In this document: piece after piece, positions 50,737-63,406 of the stretch
Layout of the letters: each line of letters starts with the position of its first letter
How positions within the stretch are numbered: position 1 is the first letter of the stretch
Origin: Malus domestica
Taxonomy: Eukaryota; Streptophyta; Magnoliopsida; Rosales; Rosaceae
DNA: 64,000 bases
Direction: 5' to 3'
NCBI RefSeq assembly: GCF_042453785.1
Contig: NC_091668.1
Span: forward strand, 30,195,501 to 30,259,500
Notes under the pieces: generated by a model
Seen by the model: the letters and a program-made list of their open reading frames with translations, nothing else
The model's database searches: none
What the model was told of the DNA's origin: nothing
Program-made: the position numbers and the translations under genes

Positions 50737-52139
50737 TATGAATAATATTTGGTTAGTTTATTTATTTATTTTTATTTAAATTAAATTTGGTAATGCACAT
50801 GATTGTATTGACATGCAGCTTAATTAGATAAAATTTTCAGTGTGCCGGAAACACGAAAAACCTCTCGCTTGATCATTGAAGTCCTCCTTCCAATTTTTCA
50901 TTTAATTAATTAATTAGAGGATGAGTAGGAACACTAAAGATTTGTTGGGTTTGTGTTTTTGCAGATTTGGAAGTTGAATTCGTGATGAGATGAGTGCATG
51001 GATGGTATCGCGTTGCATCTGTCTGATAAAAAGATAGGTTTCCTAGCTAGCTACCATTTGTTTGTTAATTTTTGGTCATTTTTTTATTTCCTTTTTTTGA
51101 AATCAATTTCTAGATTGGTTTGGAGGAAATTCAAGATTAATATGTAATTTGTTAGTTTGGTCCAAAGGGGCTTAAAAGGGAACAAGAAGAGTGAGTGAGA
51201 TTGTATAGGAGGAAGTATTTATTTATGTATCTATTTGTGTTGAGTGTTTTTTAAATGCTTTATTTGTATGACAAGAGAAAATAGAAAACAAGCAAAAAGA
51301 TTAAACGAGAGAATCAACCATGACTCTTTTTTACTTTATTTTTTTGGTAACGTAAGGGGGTGGGTCACCTAAAAAAACTAGCTCAAAGAGTTATTGCAGA
51401 TAGTTCGAGTCCTACGTACTTCCATCATAACATCAAATAACTAAGTTCAATTTTAATAAGGAGGATTCTCAAAATAATGGTACCCAAGATCCATATTATA
51501 GTTTCAATTGGCAAATTCATGTACCACCATGTTCTTCTTCTGCTAGACAAGCACTAACTTGCATTCGCGTGTCATAAGTTGTTTGCACTAATCAATGATG
51601 CTGACAAGAAGATGAAAGCTGGTTTAAGTCATATTATTAATTAAATTAACCACCAAAACTAAATTCATCTCCACTCATAATCTTGAAATACTCTTGTCAG
51701 CTACAAGTTTTAGCATCAACCACCCGCCATTTGCTCAAGTTGACAGAGAACCGCCAATCCAATCACCGATATTATCTCTAAGAACTCCTCCTGCACCTAT
51801 ATTTCCAATGGTAGTGATCCGAGAACCGTCCACATTAGGTGGATCCCAAGCGAGAGACACTTGCATCCTTGGAACACTAGAGCATACACAATAAAACATA
51901 ACTCTAATTCTGATTGCATCGATGTCTTTTATAATAAAATTGCATTTGCTAGGTTAGCTTAAATTCGGTACAATATCGGTACTTGACTCATTAGTAGTAA
52001 CCGTTGGACTCCCTCTGAAATCTTGATAATCTTTTTTCTTTCGAACTTTGACACACACACATTGTATAAAGCATCTCTTTTTAAGTTTTACCTCTGAAAT
52101 GGCAAAAGGCTAAGGGGTATTTTGATATGGATCCAAAAT
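50737..52139. other. TCP 3' region and intergenic DNA
   Basis: 50737-51300 is probably 3' UTR and flank. TTTTTGCAG at 50957-50965 could be the acceptor of a 3'-UTR intron (weak). Beyond it no gene is seen. Confidence 0.45.
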
Positions 52140-52449
52140 AACTAAAAATTGGACCTATTTCAAAAGTAAAAAATCACTAAAAATTGAACCTATTTCAAAA
52201 GTAAAAAATCATAAAAAATTGGACCTATTTCAAATTTTCTCAAAAGCTAAAGCCAACAAAAATGGTGAGCTGCTGCTGGTTCTTCACTTTATGAGATGGA
52301 AAGGAATGTGGTTGCCAGATGCATATAGATAGAGCAGCTCAACGCCCGAGTTAACCTTTTTCTTAGGGAAATAATAAGAAGAGAATTACAAAACATATAG
52401 GACAAGGAGATGAAACCAGCAGCCAACTAAGTTGATGTGTATGTGTGTG

Positions 52450-52482
<33 letters not shown>

Positions 52483-52495
52483 CATATAAAATGTA
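52140..52495. repeat. 35-bp triplicate and (TG)n(AG)n microsatellite
   Basis: A unit with AAAAATTGRACCTATTTCAA occurs three times at 52143-52236. (GT)n then (GA)n run from 52438 to 52481. Confidence 0.88.
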
Positions 52496-52673
52496 ATCAA
52501 TCCAAGACAGAAGTTACAAGACAGAAGAACACAAGAGAGCGATTAAATAAACAAACAAGCCTGAGAAGGCAAGTCAATTGGCTTTTACCTCCCACCAAAT
52601 TGTAATCGCTACTACCATCAGCACATCTCTAATCGAAGGGTCCAGATGGTCAGAGAGCCGAAAATAATCCGAA

Positions 52674-53410
52674 AATCATTTCCAATCGAGAGCCAGACCA
52701 AAGGGCTCGTGGGCCCCACTGGATAAAAAAGGGCCAACCGACCTGTCCAAAGGAGCCAACCGAGCCAGAATTTGAAAACCAACGGTAACTAGCTGAAGTC
52801 AGCTAGCCGTTATTTTTGAATTTTTTTTATTTTTTTTTATTTTACAAAATTTGTTTTAAAAATTGTAAATTTTTTTTTCCCTGTAACTTACTAAACCATT
52901 AAACATTACATAACATTAAGTAACATGAAACAACATTAAACAATATTAAATAAAATTAAATAACATTAAACAATTTGGAATTGGATGAGGACCCCAGTTG
53001 GAATCCGAAGATGATCAAAAGTTGGAATTCATTGTAAACTTGAATTGAAAGAGATTGAATTGAAATAGATTGAATTCAAAGGTGTGTGAATTATAGCCAA
53101 ATATCCACCCTATTTATAGTCCAAAAAAATTCAAATCCAACAGCTAGTTAGTGTCAGTGTGCAACGGCTAGCTAACGTTACTTAGCCGTTGGATTTGAAT
53201 TTAAGTTGTAGTTTTTAAATAATAAATTATGTTTGGCCATTTGGCCCTCTGTTGGAGATGATTTTTTGTGACAGGGCTAAAATGAGCCCTATGGCCCTCA
53301 GTTGGAGATGGTAAGAAATATGACCATGTACTGTTCATTAAAATATTAATTTTTTGGAGGGCCAGAGGGCTAAAACGAATCAACGGGTCAGCTTTCGGTT
53401 GGAGATGGCC
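52674..53410. mobile_element. TIR element of about 740 bp, unclassified
   Basis: The left AATCATTTCCAATCGAGAGC is the degenerate complement of the right GCTTTCGGTTGGAGATGGCC. Inner blocks TAGCTGAAGTCAGCTAGCCG and CGGCTAGCTAACGTTA with TTTGAATTT also face each other. CCAACNG and GGCCC-rich subterminal motifs occur at both ends. No target duplication or open frame found. Confidence 0.6.
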
Positions 53411-53420
53411 TTAGCCACCA

Positions 53421-53459
53421 CCCCCTATTCCCCCCCCTCCCCCCCCCCCCCCCCCCCCA
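53421..53459 (+). repeat. Poly-C tract
   Basis: Nearly pure C for 39 bases, broken by a few T and A. Confidence 0.95.
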
Positions 53460-54775
53460 CACACACCACATTGTCACCACTCATACCCAACCACCGTGGT
53501 CACTACCATGTCATCACTAATGCCACTATCACCACCTTCGTTGCAACCACCATTCTCATCACAATCACTGATATCATCTTAAAATTTATATTACAAAAGC
53601 ATTATTACTAAATATGATTTTGTTTACTTTCTCAATCTAGTATATTAAACCAAACACGTTTCCAGTGCCTTTTTTCTCAAATCAAACTACCGTACATACC
53701 TTTTTCCGATCATAAAAATACACAATTTTATTAGTCGTTTTCATTTTGCAAAACAATTCCTTAAATATTTGCGACATAGACCATCTTAATATGTACACCA
53801 TAATTAATCACATTTTACAAGCTTCTAGAAGAAAACAAATGCTGTAAGTAATCTTTTGAGGGGTATCCGGAAAAGAAAAGAAAAAGGCACTTGAGAAAAA
53901 GAAAGAACAACAAAAAAGGAGAAATAAAAAACGTTGTGGTTGAAGCCAGCCACCAGACAGATCAGTGACAGACATTTTTGAATTTTAAGGGTGACTTTTA
54001 TGTTGACTTGTACAGTTCCCTCTTTTTCATTGCTTAATCATTTTCTACCATAATCTTATATATACGATGGAGCATACGACGGTTTATCGTAAAATAATTA
54101 TGTTTATACACTTTAAGGTGGTTAGAATTTTACATTTTGGGGTCTCGTAGATATTTTACTATTTATATCTGTCCCCACTAAATTCTGGTGTATTTCTAGT
54201 TGGCCCCTACTTGATCTGCCTACTTTTTATTTAGTGGGCAAGAAGTAGACAGCATATTATCCCTAAAAAAGCACGAGGGTTGCATCGGCATTGCATCAAC
54301 CATCAACTAGGAAAAGAAAAGAAAAGATGAAGCACGTGTTAGAGATCTTAATCAAGTTTAGGCACATTGTTATGAACTTACGAGATTTTCTTAATTGAAA
54401 ACATGAGAAAATTAACCACCAAAGTGTACACAAAGCAAAATGATGAATAATGTTAATCGAACTCGACCTAAATTCAGTATGTGTATTGTTTAAGAAAAGA
54501 TTGAAAAGGATAGAGAATTATGATCAAATTTGGAGGCTCCCACAACTAGCTTGGAGGAGAGATGGAAACAATAAGGCTAAGGATAAATTTTTATGTGTAC
54601 TGAAAACGCTTGTCATTTTTCGAAAAGACCAACAGAAGCGCACGCCACGCTTGGGCATGTACCACATCACACCAAACCTCAAATAAGGAGCAAGAAAGCT
54701 AAATACAAAAGAAAGTGTCATATTATAACGCTGGAGACACAATTGGATAGAACAAATATCGGAAGTCATAGTAGT
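53460..54775. other. Intergenic
   Basis: AT-rich, no gene. Open frames at 54450-54780 lack any recognisable motif. Confidence 0.5.
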
Positions 54776-54900
54776 TAATATTACAGTATAATAGTATTCA
54801 TCTTCACTTGTAGGTGAGAGATTTTGGGTTTGAGTCTTGTGGATGACGTGTTTGAAACCAAGTTGTTCCCCACCTTTAATGTTAATATATCGTTGTATAA
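54776..54900 (+). mobile_element. SINE copy, eroded
   Basis: GTATTCATCTTCACTTGTAG and GGGTTTGAGTCTTGTGG match the 29018-29191 family; ends ATATCGTTGTATAAAAAAA. Confidence 0.65.
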
Positions 54901-55401
54901 AAAAATGTGAAAAATCAAGAATATGAGAGAATGAGAGATAAAGAATGAGTATGAGACCAACTACTTTCTCTTGATCAGTTTACTCCTTGATTTTTAAGTA
55001 TTGAATTACAAAATATAATGTAGGAGACACAATTAGGCATGCCCGTAAAAAAGAATTAAATTGGAAAATTTATTTATTTTATCTCGTCGGTGTTAGTAAA
55101 TGTGGATGAAGGGAAAAGATACTTCTTCATGTAAGTAAGTGCTATTAATATTCACCAAAGAAAAATGCTAAGGAAATCACATATTTGTACCATGTACAAT
55201 CTCATGCGTGAACTAACGCATACAATCAATATACAATATCATAAATTCATCAATTAACGTAACATGTACGCCTCACTTGTCACATAAGATGGTACGCATG
55301 TAGTCTCCCTAACATTTTTCTTCGTTAAAATACTACTGCAATTTCCTGAAACATTAAACATAGTTCTTAGTAATTTGAAAAATAATGAACATCAAGTGTA
55401 A

Positions 55402-55482
55402 TCTCAACTCTAGCAACCAACTTTTAGCGGTGCACTCTTCCATTCGAGTGCACTACTAAAAGTTGGCTGCCAAAATTGAGAG
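55402..55482. repeat. Inverted repeat with ~36-base arms and 8-base loop
   Basis: Left arm 55402-55437 and right arm 55446-55482 are complementary at about 30 of 36 positions. The uninterrupted core CCAACTTTTAG pairs with CTAAAAGTTGG. It could be a foldback MITE, a precursor-like RNA hairpin or chance debris. Confidence 0.8.
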
Positions 55483-56098
55483 GATCGGGAGAGAATTGAT
55501 CCAAAGATGATCCAATACCCACTTGGTGAAGCCCTAGGGTTTGCAATTGGCTTAGGAGACAAAACTCAACTTTCACCTAATTCATAATAGAAAGTTAAAA
55601 ATACTTATGCTGAGCATATCCACTTAATAATAATTTACACGCAATTAGCATCGTTGAGCGTTACACTAATCCCGCAATTTACGCAGGAAAAGGTTAAGAA
55701 ACTGGGATTGATTAATTTAACACCGACGCTGTAAGGCTTAAGCATAATACAGTGATTTAAGTTATTGGATATTAGTTTGACTTGTATGCTCACAAAAAGT
55801 TGGAAAAAATGATTAACTTAATCCCAACACGCTTAAGTTTATCAATTCGCAAGATGGCTGTTTGCATGAAGTGGATGGACGGTCAGGATGGGTCTTGTTT
55901 GGTCTGCTCGATCATCATCAACGGTCACGGAGCCACCAGCGGCACACTACTTTATCTATTTGTCGGGGGAATAAGATCGTATTTCAATTATGCTTCCACG
56001 CGCTTTCTCGTGCTCCAATCATATGCGTCGAAAGTGCTGCTTTGGTAAGATTGGGTACTTATACGGCGCGTGGCTGAAGAAAGAGCGTGTACTGATGG

Positions 56099-56333
56099 AT
56101 GCGTTTGAAAGTACTTTTAAATAGCTGAATAAAAAGTGTTTTTGAACTAAAAGTACAGTACATTTTGAAAGAAGTATCAGTTATGTGCTTCTTGCATAAA
56201 TGAAACACTTCAAGTGTTTTTTCATAATTCATTTTCATTTTTACTCTAAATTGGTTCCAAAAACACTTTCAGTTATATTAAAAGTATTTCCAAACATGTT
56301 TTCAATCATTTTAAAAGTACTTTCAAACACACC
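56099..56333. mobile_element. MITE with TGTGTTTGAAAGTACTTTTA ends
   Basis: The left ATGCGTTTGAAAGTACTTTT matches the right in reverse (TGTGTTTGAAAGTACTTTTA). The centre has TGTGCTTCTTGCATAAATGA. No coding. Confidence 0.78.
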
Positions 56334-56420
56334 CTATATATTAGCATAATTGCATCATGCTTACAAAAATTCTATGGTGGGTAGGGTTCAAACATTTTAA
56401 CTGTTATACCTTAAATTGTA

Positions 56421-56575
56421 AGGAAAATTAATGAAAAAGGCTTGAAAACTTTGAGTTTTAATGATAAGGACAAAATAAAGGGTAAAGTGAATAGTACCAG
56501 GATTGACTTTTTAGTGTAAAAATGTGGTTTTTCGTTAAAGTGAACAGTACCAAGTTCTTTTCGTTAAAGTTCCCT
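56421..56575 (+). mobile_element. MITE copy A, AGGAAAATTAATG family
   Basis: Contains TTTGAGTTTTAATGATAAGG, AAATAAAGGGTAAAGTGAAT and TTTTAGTGTAAAAATGTGGT. A copy in opposite orientation lies at 56804-56959. Confidence 0.75.
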
Positions 56576-56803
56576 AAATTGTATGCTTTTAACCAAAGAT
56601 ATAATAGTTAAAAAATCCTGAGTATCCGTACTTCATAACATCATATAAATCCTTGTATATATGGAAGGAAACTAATATTTCGAATTAATATCGAGTCTCG
56701 GGTGGATAAGATCTTTCATTTCAACCCACTCTCTTGAGTACTGATCAGAGTAGTAATATCGCTTATAACAAAGAAAAATATTCCAAATTAATACAAAAAA
56801 AAA

Positions 56804-56959
56804 AGGAAACTTAAACGGAAAGCTCCTGGTATTGTTCATTTTAACGAAAAACCATATTTTTACACTAAAAAGTCAATCCTGATACTATTCATTTTACCCT
56901 TTATTTTGTCCTTATCGTTAAAACTCAAAGTTTTCAAACTCTTTTAATTAGTTTTCCTA
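56804..56959 (-). mobile_element. MITE copy B, inverted relative to copy A
   Basis: The reverse complement matches copy A over its full length. The two are 228 bases apart, so together they can form a large stem. Confidence 0.75.
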
Positions 56960-57166
56960 AAAAAAATGACATTGGTAGTCTAGTTGCTCTCGTATGTGCA
57001 CTCAAGTTCGACTCATCATCTCAACAATTTAGGCTATACTAACTAAAGCAAGAGGCTTGTAGTTTAAGTCGATTTTATGATGCATCCGAGGTTCCGAGTT
57101 TGGTTCTTTCCCTCCCCACTATAGCTGGTATGAAACCCAACTATAATATGAAAGCAAAATGTGATA

Positions 57167-57302
57167 CAGCAACAACAACAACAACAAAGCATTTTCCCAC
57201 TAAGTGGGGTCGGCTATGTGAATCCTAGAACGCCATTGCGCTCGGTTTTGTGTCATGTCCTCCGTTAGATCCAAGTACTCTAAGTCTTTTCTTAGGGTCT
57301 CT
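57167..57302 (-). mobile_element. 5'-truncated RTE LINE fragment with 17-bp duplication
   Basis: It matches the last ~136 bases of the LINE at 59181-61587 in reverse, including the (TTG)n end. Direct repeats GAAAGCAAAATGTGATA flank it at 57150-57166 and 57303-57319. Confidence 0.92.
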
Positions 57303-57984
57303 GAAAGCAAAATGTGATAGAATTATAAAAATTTGTTCATCAATTTATGTGGAGGTTTTGAGATTTAAAGCATCCAAACTCAAATCCTCTACCATCTGGA
57401 CAGTGTTAGTAAAAAAGTTAGCTCCAACATCCAAGATTTAACAGATGCTCCTTAGCTGAAATCTTGAGCAAGCTACACAACTTCAATTTCGAAAACCTAA
57501 GCCACGAGTCCACAAGTGAAAATTGCACGAAACCACATGGACAACATAGATGTAATGTAGGTTGCTATCTGAGGAACCGAAAAACGAACATGGCATTGCA
57601 TATGAAAGTTCCATAACAACGGGTGAAATCACGATAACCGAATTGCAAACGAACATGGCGTTGCAACACGATATGCTCATGAAATTTGACCCATGAAATC
57701 GGTCTTTGATGAAATACTATTTCTATACATTTGATAAAGTTTGATCAACACCTAGTTTCTATGTACAATATACAGAATGGAACCATGAAACCCTTCCGAT
57801 GACGCCCTATCTTGAACCATTGCATTTAAATTAAGAAATTATTATCATATCAATCAGAAGACTGCAACGCAACGCAACACATCTACAACTTTGTTGATTG
57901 AATGGGAGCACAATAGAAACCTTACGGCCAAAGAGAAAAAAATTGACTTACTTTTTTACAATTGCGTAAACACTAAGCCAAACT

Positions 57985-60900
57985 TTAGCGATCTTTCTTT
58001 TTCTGAAGTAACTCCTGGGATTCCAGGGGAAACAGAGACAAAACCCGCATACTGTACAAGATCAATCGAGCGTCAAAACAGATAGAAATGTCACTTTCCG
58101 TAACCCTATTAGAACTCAAATAATGCTACTTCCTCAATTTCAGGACCAACCATATAATACTGAACATATTGTCAATAATTTCATTAATATAGCAGTTTTA
58201 AATTTGAGAACCTACACCCTCCTTTCGCGCTTAAGCATAAAGTTATTACATATAAATACTAGAGCTCTATAATTCAAGAACAAACAAGAGATGAGGGCGG
58301 ATGAGGGGCTTACGATATTTCTTTTAGAATTATCCACAAAAAAAGAACCCAAAAATCAAGTATGAATTAACATATTTGAAACACAGAGATCATATATTCA
58401 TTAAGTAATGAGGGGCTTACGATAGGTTATCTGCAGCATTAAATATTGGAAGCTTTCCCAACCCAGCACCTTCCCATTTTGTCCTTTGAGAAGAAATAAC
58501 TTGCTCAGCCTCTGAGCCCGTTGCTGTCAAAACAAAACATCTATGGTTACCACATGTGAATAGCAAGATCATAGTCAAGTTTTATGCAGAGTCAATAGCT
58601 AATAAAGTAAAAAGAAAAATATACCAATGGAAAGAGAATTGCCATAAATCCGTAGCTCACAAGAGGTGAGAAAAAGAGTATAGGCAGAACGCAAGGGCTC
58701 CCTGCAGAACCATAGAGGACGTTAATAACCTCCAAATATGTAGACGAATGTTAAATATAGGTTATACAGAAATGTTTACGTGCCTAAAATATCTAGAACA
58801 TAGTCCCATATGACACGCTCTTGAAGTCAAAATATTGAAGTATTCAAAATATTGCATTTCAAGAGGGTTTATTTTTAACTGTCTCGGCTTTTATTTATAT
58901 TATTGTCATAATTATTATATTATTTTGCTTTTTGGCTTGCTCACAACCTAATAAACATCATATACTTTAAACACCTTGATTTCAGCCCCACAACAGCGAT
59001 TCAATACCATAAAATAAGACGCAATGAGTACTTTAAATATTATCTCTTCGTTTTTTCCTTTCAAACCAAACAAAATCAACCATCAAATATAGTTGATCAC
59101 ATGTTGATTCCAAATAAGTGAAAAAAGAACTGACCGAAAATAAAAAGTGAAATTCTACAAGCATGTGTCATGAGGAAGCTATCTTGGATGGGAAGAGAAA
59201 CGAGGATGGGGAAGCTATCTTGGATTTTGCAATGGCATATGATCTCTTCTTAGCCAACACTTTCTTTAAGAAGAGAGAAGAACATGTGATCACCTACAAG
59301 AGTGGGTCGTCAAAAACACAAATAGATTTTCTTCTAATGAGGAAAGGGGATCGTATAACTTGTAAGGATTGCAAAGTTATACCGGGAGAGAGCTTGGCTA
59401 ATCAACATCGCTTGTTGGTGATGGATGTACATATCAAAAGAGAGAGAAAAAAGAACAAGACTTGGAAGTGCTCAAGGACTAGATGGTGGAATCTAAAAGG
59501 AGAAAAACAAGCCATTTTCAAAGAGAAAGTAATCACCTAGTGCGTGTGGGATAGAGAGGGGGAAGCTAGCCAAAGGTGGGATTCCATGGCTAGTTGTATC
59601 CGAAAAGTAGCAAAAGAAGTATTAGGAGAGTCCAAGGGCTTTGCTCCACACCAAAAGGAATCTTGGTGGTGGAATGAGGAGGTACAAACAAAGGTGAAGG
59701 CTAAGAAGGAATGTTGTAAAGCCTTATACAAGGATAGGACCGATGAAAATTGTGAAAGGTATAGAAGAGTGAAACAAGAGGCGAAGAAAGCTGTGAGAGA
59801 AGCTAAGTTAGCGGCTTATGACGATATGTATAAGCGACTAGATACCAAAGAAGGAGAGTTGGATATCTATAAACTAGCTAGAGCAAGGGAAAAGAAGACA
59901 AGGGACCTACACCAAGTAAGATGCATCAAGGATGAGGATGGAAAGGTTCTTGCTACAGAGAACGCGGTCAAAGACAGATGGAGAGGTTATTTTCATAATC
60001 TTTTCAATGAAGGACATGAAAGGAGTACTTCTTTAGTGGAGTTGAGTAACTCAGAAGAGTGTAGAAACTACTCATTTTACCGTCGAATCAGAAAGGAAGA
60101 AGTGGTTGAAGCTTTGAAAAAGATGAAGCATAGAAAAGCAGTTGGCCCAGATGATATACCAATCGAAGTGTGGAAAGTCTTGGGAGAGATAGGTATAGCA
60201 TGGTTCATTGACCTTTTCAATAGGATTTTGAAAACGAAAAAGATGCCAAATGAGTGGCGAAAGAGTACTTTGGTGCCTATCTACAGGAATAAGGACGATG
60301 TACAAAATTGCATGAACTATAGGGGTATTAAGCTAATGAGTCATACAATGAAGCTCTGAGAGAGAGTCATTGAGCATAGATTGAGGCAAGAGACATGGGT
60401 TTCGGACAACCAATTCGGGTTCATGCCAGGACGCTCAACCATGGAGGCAATCTATCTCTTATGAAGATTGATGGAAAGATATAGAGATGGGAAAAAAGAT
60501 TTACACATGGTCTTTATAGATTTGGAGAAAGCGTATGATAGGGTCCCAAGAGACATTCTTTGGAGAATTTTAGAGAAGAAAGGAGTACGAGTAGCATATA
60601 TCCAAGTTATAAAGGATATGTATGATGGAGCAAAGACTGCTGTAAGAACTCATGAAGGACAAACCGAAAGCTTCCCCATAATTGTAGGATTACATCAAGA
60701 CTCATCCTTAAGTCCTTACCTTTTTGCGTTGGTAATGGATGAGTTAACAAGATATATTCAAGATGATATTCCTTGGTGTATGCTTTTCGCAGATGATATA
60801 GTGTTGATAGATGAAACTCAGGAAGGGGTAAATGCGAAGCTTAACCTTTGGAGAGAAGTGTTGGAATCTAAAAGTCTTTGCCTAAGCCGATCAAAGACAG

Positions 60901-63406
60901 AATATATGGAGTGCAAGTTCAGTGCAAATGGAGGCCAAAATGAGTTAGGGGTGAGGATCGGAGATCAGAAAATACCAAAGAACGACTGCTTTCGCTACCT
61001 AAGATCTATCTTGCAAAATAACAGAGAATTAGATGGAGATCTCAACCATAGAATACAAGCTGGATGGATGAAGTGGAAGAGTGCATCCGGCGTGTTGTGT
61101 GACCGCCGTATGCCACTGAAGCTTAAGGGAAAATTTTATAGGACGGCAATAAGGCCGGCGATGCTGTATGGCACAGAATGTTGGACGGTGAAGCATCAAC
61201 ACATACATAAAATGGGTGTAGCGGAGATGAGGATGCTTCGTTGGATGTGTGGGCACACAAGAAAGGATAAGATTAGGAATGAGGATATTCGAGGTAAAGT
61301 AGGAGTAGCCGAAATTGAAGGAAAGCTGAGAGAAAATCGGTTACGGTGGTTTGGACATGTGCAAAGAAGGCCTACTGATGCTCCGGTTAGAAGATGCGAC
61401 TACGGGACAGAGGTTTAGGGCCGAAGGGGTAGAGGAAGACCTAGGAAAACTTTGGAAAAGACTCTAAGAAAAGACTTAGAGTACTTGGATTTAACAGAGG
61501 ACATGATACAGGACCGAGCACAATGGCGTTCTAGGATTCATATAGCCGACCCCACTTAGTGGGAAAAGGCTTTGTTGTTGTTGTTGTATGTGTCATGAGG
61601 AAGCTGCAAAAGTAAAATTCTAAGTGAAGATCTATATTAGCATAATTTTCAACGTGGAAATAAACACCGGATAATGTGGCCCAGGAAACTGTATACAAGA
61701 AATAATAGTTCACTAGAAGGGAAAAAATGCATATGAACTGAAAATCATACCAGAATGGAAATATATTTACCAAAACCAGCAAAAAAAGCCCAGTTAGATT
61801 CAAAGAAATCCAGCCGTTTTTCAAGACGAACTTCAGAAAAATTCCATTTGTACCTGAGTTCAAAAAAAAAAAAAAAAAAAGGTGCATTAGCACACTTATC
61901 TAGGCAATTAGTGAGTGCAATATATTAATCCGAAGGGTATATGCACCACGTACTCGAAACAGTAATAAGCATACATCCAGGACAGAAGCAGAAAATTTAG
62001 TGCCATCCCAACATACGGTATAAATCCTGTCACATATACCTACAGAAGCCATCAAGCCTGTCATTCATAAAGTGACACATAAACCATGGAGCATATTGCA
62101 ATTTGAAAATAAGCTCCTCTCTCTTTTTCTCTATCGTTCTCTAAGTCCAACAAGTATGAAATCTAATTCCTGTTCCTCCCTCTATAATTCCATAAACCCA
62201 AATAAATACAGAATAAAAGATATATATACCTCTAGGAAGAAACAACTCAAAAGAAGTACTGAATACACCTGCTCTCCTATGCCAATCATGACCCTGCAGA
62301 TTAAACAGATGCATACACAACTCGAGAGATATAAATATCTATCCAACAAGAAATGTCAGAAATAATAAATATAAAAACTAATAACAATAATAAAAAACGT
62401 AAGCTCTATTTAAGAATAAGTTAATTACCCTCCCAGGCCAGCAGGTCTTTCCGGACCAACAATATTTTGTAAGACCAATGCCTCATTTTGTCTGACAGGA
62501 TCCAATGTGGTTGGCGCGGACCTCCCCATTGAAGAAAATCCATACTTAGCAATGTCGTTGTACCTTCTGTTAAAATAAAATTGTAGATTTGGATAATCAC
62601 ATGGTAGAAATTGGAAAAAGAAAAGGCATATCAAGACATGCAGAACTTTAAACAAATTATCATATATTAACAACTAAAGGATCATAGTGACCTCCAGAAC
62701 TTTTAACATTCAGCACTGCAAGATATAGATGTGAACCTTACCAGGGCTCAGTTCATTCCAATGGTAGTTAAAACAGAATCAAGTAAATAATGTAGGGGTA
62801 CAACAATGAAGCATAAGGGGGTAATTTGTTGAGTACCAGATGTTGCTCAGGATAATGCTGAATACGTATAGCGGGTAGAACCAAGTTACCTGCAAAGCAA
62901 AAATAAATAATAAATGAAATAAACAAAAATTATATGTTCTGTGAGTTGAGAAAGGGATTAAATCCCTTCAGTAATTCGGGCATCTATAATGATAAAGAAA
63001 TATTTATAAGATAACAAACTAACCGAGATTACATACCAGTACAAAATATAATCAGAAACAAAGAATTTAAACATCCAGATATTACATGATGCATACCCTA
63101 AACACTTTCTTTAGCCACATCGCGAAAGATTACAAAACTTAATTTTAGGCAAAACATTACACAAAATCCATATTCATCCATTTTCCTACTAAGAAATATT
63201 CAATAGAATGCCATCTATGCACTAAATGAGGACCTTAAATTGGCTGCATACTCACATAAAAGAGTTGTACAAGTCCCTGCCGCAAGAAGGAATAAAATTT
63301 CAATATACCACCAAATGAGCAGAGTTCTTGAGAACTATATTCTAGGCATCTATCAGGTAATATCCAGTGTAGAGTTGGGATGATGACTGAGTTAAGGATA
63401 ATTATA
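57985..63406 (-). CDS. EI24: EI24-like membrane protein, partial, at least 9 exons
   Basis: EI24 family proteins are multi-pass ER membrane proteins (autophagy-linked in animals). Exons seen: 63406-63256 ([31 protein letters not shown]), 62889-62837 ([18 protein letters not shown]), 62563-62429 ([15 protein letters not shown]), 62293-62230 ([19 protein letters not shown]), 62039-61954 ([20 protein letters not shown]), 61853-61771 ([20 protein letters not shown]), 58701-58625 ([20 protein letters not shown]), about 58536/58523-58421 ([20 protein letters not shown]) and 58051-57985 ([11 protein letters not shown], stop). Phases agree at all junctions but one. After 58625 the next exon needs a 5' extension FVLTA, but no AG lies at that point; the AG at 58524 gives the wrong phase. 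The N-terminus is not found in 63407-64000 and is probably beyond the edge. A 2.4 kb LINE fills the intron between 61771 and 58701. Confidence 0.88.
59181..61587 (+). mobile_element. RTE-type LINE, 5'-truncated, in an EI24 intron
   Basis: It carries the end of an endonuclease domain ([20 protein letters not shown]), the spacer and a reverse transcriptase: [68 protein letters not shown], catalytic FADD near 60787, then CxxRYL-type C-terminal segments. One frame is kept over the whole length and is broken only by stops at 59538 (TAG), 60357 (TGA), 60462 (TGA) and 61416 (TAG). It ends in (TTG)n and not poly-A, as in RTE elements. Perfect 18-base repeats ATGTGTCATGAGGAAGCT flank it at 59163-59180 and 61588-61605. 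It is inactive but young-looking, and opposite in strand to its host gene. Confidence 0.94.

Noticed and set aside
55782..56077. Two overlapping plus-strand open frames
   Set aside because: No recognisable domain and no supporting exon structure.
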